Source: JBBDWR01 sp040902745 (GTDB taxonomy: Bacteria; Actinomycetota; UBA4738; HRBIN12). From it: a stretch of DNA of 64,000 nucleotides. The notes under the pieces were generated by a model. That model was given only the letters and a program-made list of their open reading frames with translations, was not told the origin of the DNA and did not search any database. Numbering within the stretch: position 1 is the first letter of the stretch; every line of letters starts with the position of its first letter. The DNA is taken from positions 124,001 to 188,000 of the forward strand of contig JBBDWR010000028.1 in assembly GCA_040902745.1 (NCBI GenBank). The letters run 5' to 3'. The translations under genes were made by a program, and so were the position numbers. Positions 18,521 to 25,494 of the stretch are shown here, piece after piece.

Positions 18521-20008
18521 GTGGCCGATTTCTCGTTCTCCACCCGCGCCGCCGCCGAAGCTGAGGCCGACCTGCTGGTGTTGCCCGTCTTCCAGGGGCC
18601 CGCGCCCGGCCCCGGCGTGCGACAGGCAGGACTGCAGAGCGCCTTCTCGAGCGCCAAACTTACCGGGAAGCGCGGAGAGACCCTGTTCGTCCCCGGCAGC
18701 GATGACGCGAGGTTCGCCGCCGGTGCCGTGCTGCTCGTCGGTGTCGGTGAGCGCGCGAAGGTCACGCCCGACGTGATCCGCCGAGTCGCAGCCCGCGCCG
18801 CTCCGCGGGCCGCCGCCTTCGGAACCGTGGCGACCACGCTGCCTCAGGCCTCGCGCAAGCCCGAAGACGCCGTGCAGGCGACGGTCGAAGGGTTCGTCCT
18901 CGGCTCCTACCGCTTCGATCGATACCGGACCGCCAAGCGCGACGATGCTCCTGCGGCTTTGGAGGCCGTCGAGGTGCTCGGGCTCCCCAGATGGAACGCG
19001 CGGGCGTGCCGTCGCGCGATCCAGACCGCGCAGATCGTCGCGGACGCAACGTGCTGGGCCCGCGATCTCGTGAACACCCCGGCCTTGGACATGCCACCGG
19101 ACGCGATCGCCCGCGAGGCGCAGAAGATGGCCAAGGCCGAGGGGCTGAAGGTCAAGATCTGGAAGGAACCGGAACTCACGAAGGGGAACATGGGCGGCAT
19201 CCTGGGTGTCGGCCAGGGGAGCGTGAACCCGCCGCGGATGATCGAGTTGCACTATTCGGGGGCGGCCGCCTCGCAGCGACCGATCGCTCTCTCGGGCAAG
19301 GGCATCGCGTTCGACTCCGGTGGCCTGTCGCTCAAGGACGCGAAGAACATGGAGTGGATGAAGTCCGACATGGGAGGAGCGGCCTCGATCCTGGCGACGA
19401 TGCGTGCGATCGCGAGACTCGAGCCCAAGATCAACGTCGTCGCCGCGATCCCGTCGTCGGAGAACATGCCGAGCGGCTCCGCGATCCGGCCGGGCGACGT
19501 GCTCCACCATCGCAACGGCAAGACCTCGGAGGTGCTCAACACGGACGCGGAGGGCCGCCTCGTGCTCGCCGACGCGCTCGCCTGGCTTGCCGAGCAAGAC
19601 CCGGTCTGCATCATCGACACGGCGACCCTCACAGGAGCGTGCATGGTGGCGCTCGGCGAGGAGGTGATCGGTGCGTTCGGCAACGATCCCTCGCTCACCA
19701 AGGAGGTGATCGCCGCCGGCGACGTTACCGGTGAACCGATGTGGGAGCTGCCGCTGCGCGCCGAGTACCGACCGCAGATCGACTCGGCGATCGCCGACGT
19801 CAAGAACGTGGGACCGCGGTGGGGCGGGGCGATCACGGCCGCGCTGTTCCTCGAAGAGTTCGTGGACGACGTCCCGTGGGTGCATCTCGACATCGCGGGC
19901 CCCGCATTCGCCGAGCGAGCGGGAGACCTTTCGGGCTTCGGCGGCACCGGGGTCCCGGTGCGCTCGCTGGTGCGGTTCGTGCTGGAGCGAGCCGGGCGCC
20001 GTCGTTGA
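18521..20008 (+). CDS. pepA: Leucyl aminopeptidase (M17 family)
   Basis: A 495-residue cytosolic aminopeptidase that removes N-terminal residues using two metal ions. The C-terminal catalytic domain carries the M17 signature NTDAEGRL and the metal site KGIAFDSGGLSLK, plus SDMGGAA and the DTATLTGACMVALG strand. The N-terminal domain (about 1-170) is the usual variable macro-like domain. The GTG at 18521 follows GGAAGGGGAG. Its TGA overlaps the ATG of the following deacetylase gene by one base, so the two are translationally coupled. Other peptide hydrolases lie near 49-55 kb, but no direct link is visible. Confidence 0.95.
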   Translation: MADFSFSTRAAAEAEADLLVLPVFQGPAPGPGVRQAGLQSAFSSAKLTGKRGETLFVPGSDDARFAAGAVLLVGVGERAKVTPDVIRRVAARAAPRAAAFGTVATTLPQASRKPEDAVQATVEGFVLGSYRFDRYRTAKRDDAPAALEAVEVLGLPRWNARACRRAIQTAQIVADATCWARDLVNTPALDMPPDAIAREAQKMAKAEGLKVKIWKEPELTKGNMGGILGVGQGSVNPPRMIELHYSGAAASQRPIALSGKGIAFDSGGLSLKDAKNMEWMKSDMGGAASILATMRAIARLEPKINVVAAIPSSENMPSGSAIRPGDVLHHRNGKTSEVLNTDAEGRLVLADALAWLAEQDPVCIIDTATLTGACMVALGEEVIGAFGNDPSLTKEVIAAGDVTGEPMWELPLRAEYRPQIDSAIADVKNVGPRWGGAITAALFLEEFVDDVPWVHLDIAGPAFAERAGDLSGFGGTGVPVRSLVRFVLERAGRRR

Positions 20009-20721
20009 TGGCGCCGGCCGACGGTCCGGTTCTGGCCTCGTTCGCGCATCCCGACGACGCGGAGATCGCCGCAGGCGGCACGATGGCGAAGTTCGCCGCG
20101 CAGGGCCGAGAGGTGCACCTGCTGGTGCTCACGAACGGTGATCGGGGATCCAACGACCGCGAAACGGATCGCGCCGAGCTCGAGCGGATCCGCGCGGAGG
20201 AGGTCGTCGACGCCGGCCGGGTCCTCGGCTTGGCCGGGGGCCGAGTGCTCGACATCCACGACGGCGATCTGCGCAACACCGATGAGGTCCGCGCCGAGAT
20301 CGTGCGTGAGATCCGCCGGGTTCGTCCCGTGACGGTGTTATGTCCGGATCCGACGGCTCGCTTCTTCGAAGACAGCTACATCAACCACCGCGACCATCGG
20401 GCGGCGGGGGACGTGACCCTGGATGCGGTGTTCCCCGACGCGGGGAACCCACTGTTCTTCTCCGATCAGCTCGCGGAAGGGCTCGAGCCGTGGAGCGTTT
20501 CCGAGGTGTGGCTGGCCTGGACGCTCGAGCCGAACCGCGACGAGGACGTGAGCGGATTCATGCAGACCAAGGTCGATGCTCTCGGCCGGCATCGGAGCCA
20601 GGTCGACGGCGACCTGCTGGGATACTTCGAGGAATGGCTCCCCAAGGAGGCCCAGGAAGCCGGTAGGCGGATCGGGGTCGACCACGCGGAGTCGTTCCGC
20701 GTGCTCACGCTCGAGGACTGA
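20008..20721 (+). CDS. LmbE/PIG-L family deacetylase
   Basis: A 237-residue zinc-dependent N-deacetylase-like protein. The metal site is visible as AHPDDAE near residue 14 and as HRDHRAAG near 128 (the HxxH-type pair). The family includes enzymes of mycothiol and bacillithiol synthesis and conjugate amidases (MshB, Mca). The C-terminal LEPNRDEDVSGFMQTKVDALGRHRSQV segment fits the wider group. The substrate cannot be read from sequence. The ATG at 20008 overlaps the pepA stop by one base, indicating a two-gene operon. It ends 11 bp from the convergent methyltransferase. Confidence 0.85.
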   Translation: MAPADGPVLASFAHPDDAEIAAGGTMAKFAAQGREVHLLVLTNGDRGSNDRETDRAELERIRAEEVVDAGRVLGLAGGRVLDIHDGDLRNTDEVRAEIVREIRRVRPVTVLCPDPTARFFEDSYINHRDHRAAGDVTLDAVFPDAGNPLFFSDQLAEGLEPWSVSEVWLAWTLEPNRDEDVSGFMQTKVDALGRHRSQVDGDLLGYFEEWLPKEAQEAGRRIGVDHAESFRVLTLED

Positions 20722-20732
20722 TCGCCCCCGCG

Positions 20733-21533
20733 CTACTCGCGGGTTCCGGCGGCGAACCAGACGTCGCGGAAATCGTTGAGCGGATCGCTGAAGCGTTCTG
20801 CGAATACCGAGCGCACGTTGTCGAGGAAGGCGGCGAAGATGTCGGCGCCGAGCATCTGCTTGACGAAGCGTCCGGTCGGCAGCGCCGCGCGTCCCTCGAT
20901 CCACTCGTTGAGTCGGAACGTGAAGCGGTACTCGCGCTCCTCGCTGCGGATCGACTTGAGGCCGGCGTCGCCGAGTGTTTCTTCAAGCAGGCCGCGATCC
21001 TCGAAGCGGATGCGCCACGGGGATGCCTGCTTCTGGACGTCGCGCAGCATGTCGGGTCCGAGGCGTTCCTCGAGCAGCGAGCGCCACGTGCGCTCGAGCT
21101 CGTCGATGTTCTTCCCCCACGCCGACACGGCGATCCGGCCCCCCGGTTTCGTCACGCGGATCATGTCGAACAGCGCCGTGTCGTACCGCGTGAAGTGCTG
21201 TAGCACGAAGTTGGCGGTGACCACGTCGAACACGCCGCTACGGAACGGCAGATCGATCGCCTCTCCCGCGACGAACGGCAGGGCGGGGCGGGTGGTGCGT
21301 CCCACCCGGAGCATCGGAACCGAGACGTCCACCCCGATCGCGGAACCATCGGGTTCAACGATGGCCGCCGCCGCTTCCGCGGTCACACCGGTGCCTGTGC
21401 CGACGTCGAGCGTCCTGATGCCGGGGGATGTTCCCGCGTAGCCGACGAGGTCCACGCCGACGAGGCCGGTCCTCGGAGCGTGGACCCGCTCGTAGATCTC
21501 CGCGACGTCGTCGTAGCTGCGCCAGCCGTTCAT
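20733..21533 (-). CDS. Class I SAM-dependent methyltransferase
   Basis: A 266-residue methyltransferase of the UbiE/Methyltransf_11 type. Motif I is LDVGTGTGVTAEAA (about 42-55). The acidic ribose-binding position is in IGVDVSVPML, and post-motif segments FDVVTANFVLQHF and VTKPGGRIAVSAWG follow. The substrate is unknown. The start at 21533 is preceded by a TAGGCT box 10 nt upstream and no ribosome site, so it may be nearly leaderless. It diverges from the 8-TM membrane gene and converges with the deacetylase. Confidence 0.87.
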   Translation of the reverse strand: MNGWRSYDDVAEIYERVHAPRTGLVGVDLVGYAGTSPGIRTLDVGTGTGVTAEAAAAIVEPDGSAIGVDVSVPMLRVGRTTRPALPFVAGEAIDLPFRSGVFDVVTANFVLQHFTRYDTALFDMIRVTKPGGRIAVSAWGKNIDELERTWRSLLEERLGPDMLRDVQKQASPWRIRFEDRGLLEETLGDAGLKSIRSEEREYRFTFRLNEWIEGRAALPTGRFVKQMLGADIFAAFLDNVRSVFAERFSDPLNDFRDVWFAAGTRE

Positions 21534-21601
21534 GGAAGCCGGAAGCCTACCCGGTGCCCTCGATTAGGAGGGTTCCCCGCGGACGCGCGGCGCGCCCCCG
21601 G

Positions 21602-21607
21602 TAGGCT
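21602..21607 (+). promoter_or_regulatory. Probable -10 box of the 8-TM gene (TAGGCT)
   Basis: TAGGCT at 21602-21607 would start a transcript at about 21614, exactly where the 12-bp tandem repeat begins. This leaves a leader of about 45 nt ending in AAGGAG before the GTG at 21661. Confidence 0.4.
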
Positions 21608-21614
21608 TACCCGC

Positions 21615-21650
21615 GGCCAAGACCGAGGCCAAGACCGAGGCCAAGACCGA
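21615..21650 (+). repeat. Three perfect tandem 12-bp repeats in a leader
   Basis: The unit ggccaagaccga occurs three times without change (21615-21626, 21627-21638, 21639-21650), followed by AGGAGAAGGT and the GTG of the membrane-protein gene. The unit is a multiple of 3 and in frame with that gene, reading Ala-Lys-Thr-Glu, but no in-frame start codon is visible before it. It is most likely untranslated leader. Confidence 0.75.
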
Positions 21651-21660
21651 AGGAGAAGGT

Positions 21661-22449
21661 GTGAGCGGGTCGGCAGGGGTGATGGCGGTGGTGCTCGCGC
21701 AGACCGTCGCCGGCAGCGCTGCGCTGTTGTGGGCGACGCCGCTGTGGGGCGAGGTCAAGCGAGGCTTCTTCACGCTGACCGGTTCGATCCTCTTCGTCCT
21801 CGCCATCCTCACGTGGTTCACCGCGTCGTCGGGTCGGATCCCGGGAGACGAGGCGGGTGACTGGATCGTGCGGTTGGCAGCCGCGAACACGATCGTCACC
21901 CTGCTGTGGCTCGTCCTGCTGATCGCACGCAAGCACGCGCCCGCGCGTCTGGTCGGCATCCTCGGTGCTGCGGTTGCGATCGGGGTCCTGATCCCGATCG
22001 CGATCGCCGCCCGTCAGGGAGCTGCGGTTGCGATGTTCCAACTGCTCGCGGGAGCGTGGTTCCTGGGTGCGGTCGTCGACGGCCTGCTGCTCGGTCACTG
22101 GTACCTGACCGACCGAGGTCTGACCCGGGTGCCGATCAACCGGTACACGAACGTGCTGATCGGCGGGGTCGTCGCGGAAGGGCTCGCGGTGCTCGCCGCG
22201 TTCCTCACGGGTGGATTCGAGGACGTGTCGGCGTCGGCGACGCCCTTCAATCCGCTCACGGTGCAGCTGGCCGGATGGATCGCGTTGGGGATGGTCGGTG
22301 CGACGGCCCTCGTCGCGATCTTCGTTCGGCTGACCCTCAAGGGTGAGCGCGCGTCCGCGGTGCAGGCGGCGACGGGGTTCTTCTATCTCGCCGTCATGAC
22401 CGCGTTCATCGCGGAGGTCGCGGTCAAGACGCAGTACCTTCCGAGGTAG
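21661..22449 (+). CDS. Eight-TM membrane protein of unknown function
   Basis: A 262-residue protein with about eight hydrophobic segments and little else. Between TM5 and TM6 a polar loop reads GHWYLTDRGLTRVPINRYTN, the most conserved-looking part. A histidine and acidic and basic residues at membrane edges (DGLLLGHWYL) could bind metal or haem, but that is speculation. I do not recognise the family. The GTG at 21661 follows AAGGAG. It is the first of four closely packed genes, and the next gene starts 2 bp after its stop. Confidence 0.75.
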   Translation: MSGSAGVMAVVLAQTVAGSAALLWATPLWGEVKRGFFTLTGSILFVLAILTWFTASSGRIPGDEAGDWIVRLAAANTIVTLLWLVLLIARKHAPARLVGILGAAVAIGVLIPIAIAARQGAAVAMFQLLAGAWFLGAVVDGLLLGHWYLTDRGLTRVPINRYTNVLIGGVVAEGLAVLAAFLTGGFEDVSASATPFNPLTVQLAGWIALGMVGATALVAIFVRLTLKGERASAVQAATGFFYLAVMTAFIAEVAVKTQYLPR

Positions 22450-22451
22450 CC

Positions 22452-23069
22452 GTGGAACTGGTCGTGACCGCCGCCGGGGTACTGACGATCGCTGCCGCCT
22501 GGCGGACGATCCGGGTCCGGGCGGTGAGCGTGTGGGCGACGATGACGCCGGCATTGGTCGTCGTCGGCATCGCTGCGGCCCTCGTGCGGCCGCCCGTGCT
22601 GGCGTCCGACGTGGGTGCGGGGACGGCCGCCTTGGTCGGACTCGGCGCGGGCGTGGCGCTCTTCGCCGCCACCCGCCTATTCCTTCTCGCTGCCGAGGGG
22701 TGGACGGTGTTGCGCTCCGACGCGCGTTCCATCTACGGGCCGACCGGCGACCTGCCCCTCGGGCTCGTCGTACTGCTCGCGGCGATCTCCGTGGTCGCCG
22801 AGGAGCTGTTCTGGAGAGGGCTCGTCCAGCCGCGCCTCGAGCTGACGCTAGGGGAGTGGGGCGGAGCCGGGCTGACCTGGGTGCTGGCGGTGATCGCGAA
22901 CCTGCCGAGCGGGAGCGTCTCGATCGTGCTCGGTGCGACGGTCGGAGGGGCCACGTGGGCCGCGCTCGCGGTCTGGAGCGGAGGCATCGTCGCAGCAGCC
23001 GCGTGCCATCTGCTCTGGACGATCCTGATGATCGTGTTCCCCCCGCCGCAGGCAGCAGGTGTCCGGTGA
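22452..23069 (+). CDS. CPBP-family (CAAX protease-like) membrane protein
   Basis: A 205-residue membrane protein of about six hydrophobic segments. The first CPBP motif is intact (EELFWR, the EExxxR glutamates and arginine). The second motif, normally FxxxH, reads TWVLAVIANLP, so the histidine is missing. The third keeps its histidine (CHLLWT) but lacks the usual asparagine. Proteolytic activity is therefore doubtful. The family otherwise processes prenylated proteins or bacteriocin-related peptides. The GTG at 22452 starts 2 bp after the previous stop, and the end overlaps the next start (GTGA). Confidence 0.75.
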   Translation: MELVVTAAGVLTIAAAWRTIRVRAVSVWATMTPALVVVGIAAALVRPPVLASDVGAGTAALVGLGAGVALFAATRLFLLAAEGWTVLRSDARSIYGPTGDLPLGLVVLLAAISVVAEELFWRGLVQPRLELTLGEWGGAGLTWVLAVIANLPSGSVSIVLGATVGGATWAALAVWSGGIVAAAACHLLWTILMIVFPPPQAAGVR

Positions 23070-24043
23070 CGACGAGATCCGAGATCCCCGAGGTGGCCGG
23101 GCAGGTGCTCGATGCCGGAACCTTCTGCACTGTGGCGGTGCCGACCGTTCGCGGTCCCCACGCGACCCCCCTCGTGTTCGCGTGGTACAGGGATGCGGTC
23201 TGGGTCACGACGGCGCGCGGTTCGATCAAGGCGCGCGCCTGGGCTCGCGACCCGAGGGTGGCCGGCTTGGTTCGCAGCGATCGGGTCTCGGTTGCGTTCA
23301 CGGGGTCCGTGCGAACCTACGACGCTCTCGACACGGCTACCTGGGGTACATCGGTGCTCGATGCCCCAACGCTCGCGCGCGCGACGGCTCGGTTCAGCAG
23401 GAAGAACGCGCGGTTCTTCGCCGGGTACGCGATCGACGCGAGGAAGGTGCCGCTGGCGTGGACGCCGCCGGGGCGGGTGTTCGGGCGCCTGCAGCTCGAC
23501 GGTGGAGCGGTGCTCGACGATCTCGGGCCGGTCGCCGTCTGGGGCAGCTGGGCGACCGAACACGGGCCTCGTCCGACGATGGATCGATACCGATCCCTGC
23601 CCGCCTCGGGAGCCGTGGATTCCCTAGCCGGTCTTCCGGAGAAGCTTGGCCGCCGACTGGATCGCGGTGGGGACGATGCCGCGCTCGCCCTGGCCACCTC
23701 CGGGGGCCCGGTCGTTCTGCCGGCCCGATGGGCGGCCGACGACCGAGAGTTGTGGGCCGCCCTGCCGTCGCAGACCCGAGCCCTCGGCGGAGCGCCGCCG
23801 CGCGGATCGGCGGCGTTGTCGATCGATCGGGCGAGTTGGTGGCGCGCGCGCGATATGGCCGGCGCGATGGCGCAGGGTGAGGCCGAGACGTTCGCGCTCG
23901 ACCGACTGAGCTCCGGAGCGACTGCTGCGGCGAAGAAGGTGCGGGCAACGGGTCTCGACCCGTCGGATGCGTCGCTCGTTCGCTTGACTTCCGACCGCCT
24001 CGTCTGGTGGCAGGGCTGGTCGAGCGGTACGGTTCGCCCGTGA
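23066..24043 (+). CDS. Pyridoxamine-phosphate-oxidase-like FMN-binding protein
   Basis: A 325-residue protein whose N-terminal part (about 1-150) has the split-barrel flavin-binding pattern of PNPOx-like proteins (GTFCTVAVPTVRGPHATPLVFAWYRDAVWV, then SIKARAWARDPRVAGLV). A second, less conserved half (about 170-310) contains another barrel-like stretch (GPVVLPARWAADDRELWAAL), so it may be an internal duplication. The substrate or cofactor is unknown; actinobacterial relatives include F420-dependent enzymes. The GTG at 23066 overlaps the stop of the CPBP gene (GTGA), implying coupled translation. Confidence 0.72.
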   Translation: MTTRSEIPEVAGQVLDAGTFCTVAVPTVRGPHATPLVFAWYRDAVWVTTARGSIKARAWARDPRVAGLVRSDRVSVAFTGSVRTYDALDTATWGTSVLDAPTLARATARFSRKNARFFAGYAIDARKVPLAWTPPGRVFGRLQLDGGAVLDDLGPVAVWGSWATEHGPRPTMDRYRSLPASGAVDSLAGLPEKLGRRLDRGGDDAALALATSGGPVVLPARWAADDRELWAALPSQTRALGGAPPRGSAALSIDRASWWRARDMAGAMAQGEAETFALDRLSSGATAAAKKVRATGLDPSDASLVRLTSDRLVWWQGWSSGTVRP

Positions 24044-24486
24044 CGCGAGTGGGGATCACCGTCGAACTCGAGGTGCCGGCGGAACGCGCATGGGACGTCG
24101 TGTCCGATCCGCACAACCTGCCCCACTGGGACAAACACATCGTCCGGGTCGAAGGCGTCGATGGTGGGCTGTCGAACGGCGCCCGCTACACGACGGTGAT
24201 GCGGTTCATGGCCGTACAGACGCGCATCCGATGCGAGGTGACGCAGTGGGATCCGCCGCTGCGCTCGGCGATCCGGCTTTCCGGACTGATCGACGCCGTG
24301 GTGGAGACAACCTTGACCCCGATCTCTGGGGGGAGGCGGTCCCGGCTCGAGCACAGCGTCGACTACCGCTTCCGCGGCGGACCACTCGGAGACTTCGCCG
24401 CCCGGAGCATGCGTCTCGTGGGTGGCGCACAGCTGGCTCTGCGCCACGGGACGCTCGCGCAGAAGCGGGAGATCGAAGCCCGGTGA
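24040..24486 (+). CDS. SRPBCC (polyketide cyclase-like) protein
   Basis: A 148-residue START-like protein. The opening strand is VGITVELEVPAERAWDVVSD, followed by PHNLPHWDKHIVRVEGV, the family's common entry segment, and a C-terminal amphipathic helix (LVGGAQLALRHGTLAQKREIE). A hydrophobic ligand is expected. The GTG at 24040 overlaps the preceding stop by GTGA, making this the last of a tightly coupled run (8-TM, CPBP, FMN-binding, SRPBCC). The run may act on one lipid-like or polyketide-like substrate; that is inference from spacing only. Confidence 0.78.
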   Translation: MTRVGITVELEVPAERAWDVVSDPHNLPHWDKHIVRVEGVDGGLSNGARYTTVMRFMAVQTRIRCEVTQWDPPLRSAIRLSGLIDAVVETTLTPISGGRRSRLEHSVDYRFRGGPLGDFAARSMRLVGGAQLALRHGTLAQKREIEAR

Positions 24487-24491
24487 GCGAA

Positions 24492-24806
24492 CTACCCGTC
24501 CGCGTCCGCGTCCGGGTCCGCCCGCCCCGCCCGGCCCGCCCGACCCGGACGGCCGACGAGGTATCCGGCCAGTGCCCCGGCGAGGCCCACGACCACGATC
24601 ACCCAGATCAACGGCGGCTGGAACTCGAACCACAAGAACCGAAGCCGGGTCGACTCGGAGTTCTGCACGGCGAAGAGCATCACGAGCACGATGATCGCGA
24701 GCACGAGGATGAGCTTGCCGCCACGGGAACGTCGTTCCCTGTCGATCGCCCGTGTACGGTCTCGTTGCCGATCCGGGCCGCCCGAGCGTTCGTCGTCTCG
24801 ACTCAT
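24492..24806 (-). CDS. LapA-domain small membrane protein
   Basis: A 104-residue protein: a charged cytoplasmic N-tail, TM1 (KLILVLAIIVLVMLFAVQN), the LapA-type link NSESTRLRFLWFEFQPPLIWV, TM2 (VIVVVGLAGALAGYLVG) and a low-complexity tail of Gly-Arg and Asp-Ala repeats. LapA/YciS proteins assemble with envelope machinery in other bacteria; the actinobacterial role is not settled. The ATG at 24806 has GGAAGG 9 nt upstream. The ATG at 24821 is an alternative that overlaps that site. It converges with the SRPBCC gene with a 5-bp gap. Confidence 0.75.
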   Translation of the reverse strand: MSRDDERSGGPDRQRDRTRAIDRERRSRGGKLILVLAIIVLVMLFAVQNSESTRLRFLWFEFQPPLIWVIVVVGLAGALAGYLVGRPGRAGRAGRADPDADADG

Positions 24807-24860
24807 CTGGGCACCTTCCATGGGTGACGTTGTTCCTGTCTGCCCGGATGATATGCCGGG

Positions 24861-25451
24861 ATGAGACGCCTGGGACTCACTCTCGCCTGGGGCGCCGCCG
24901 CGGTCGCGGTCGGGATCGTCTCCTCCACGTCCCGGGGCCGCCTCCTCGACGAATCGGCGTTCGCCCTGGTGAACCGCGATCGAGGCCCTGCCTCAGATGC
25001 GCTGTTCTCGGCGATCACGGAGCTCGGGGCGCTGGGTGCGGCGGCGGGAGCGGCCGCCACACTCGCGGTTACCGGCCATCGGCGCGCCGCGGTTCGAGGG
25101 GCCACGGCCGCCGGGGCAGCGTGGCTCGCGGGGCAGGGCCTCAAGAAGGTCTGGAACCGCCCGCGTCCCTACGACGCCGCTCATGACTCGCGGGTGCTGA
25201 TAGGCCGCCCCGTTGCGACGTCCTGGCCGAGCAGCCATCCGGCGACGCTCCTCGCGTTCTCTCTCACGGCCGCTCACGAGCTCGGACTCGGCGGCGTGTC
25301 GAAAGCCGGACTCGGGATGTTATCGATCGCCGTCGGTGTGTCGCGAACCCACCTCGGGGTTCACTACCCGAGCGACGTGCTCGGCGGGTTGCTCCTCGGA
25401 CGCGCCATCGCCGAGGCGCTGACCACGACCCCGCCCGACGACATCGCATGA
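24861..25451 (+). CDS. PAP2-family phosphatase
   Basis: A 196-residue membrane phosphatase with the three PAP2 motifs: KKVWNRPRP (KxxxxxxRP), SWPSSHPATL (PSGH-like, here PSSH) and SRTHLGVHYPSDVLGG (SRxxxxxHxxxD). Family members dephosphorylate phosphatidic acid, undecaprenyl diphosphate or prenyl diphosphates. Several hydrophobic segments surround the motifs. The ATG at 24861 has no clear ribosome site. A TGATAT box 6 nt upstream would allow leaderless translation. It diverges from the LapA gene. Confidence 0.9.
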   Translation: MRRLGLTLAWGAAAVAVGIVSSTSRGRLLDESAFALVNRDRGPASDALFSAITELGALGAAAGAAATLAVTGHRRAAVRGATAAGAAWLAGQGLKKVWNRPRPYDAAHDSRVLIGRPVATSWPSSHPATLLAFSLTAAHELGLGGVSKAGLGMLSIAVGVSRTHLGVHYPSDVLGGLLLGRAIAEALTTTPPDDIA

Positions 25452-25494
25452 ACGCTCGACGCGCACCGGGCCGCGGGCGTGAGGCTTCGGTCCC

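Noticed and set aside
21607..22700. Long Arg-rich minus-strand frame opposite the 8-TM gene
   Set aside because: Low-complexity shadow of GC-rich codons with no family pattern. The plus-strand membrane proteins are clearly real.
24492..24560. Repeat array in the C-terminal coding part of the LapA gene
   Set aside because: Short imperfect GGNCNN runs coding Gly-Arg and Asp-Ala tails. It is ordinary low complexity, not an independent repeat element.
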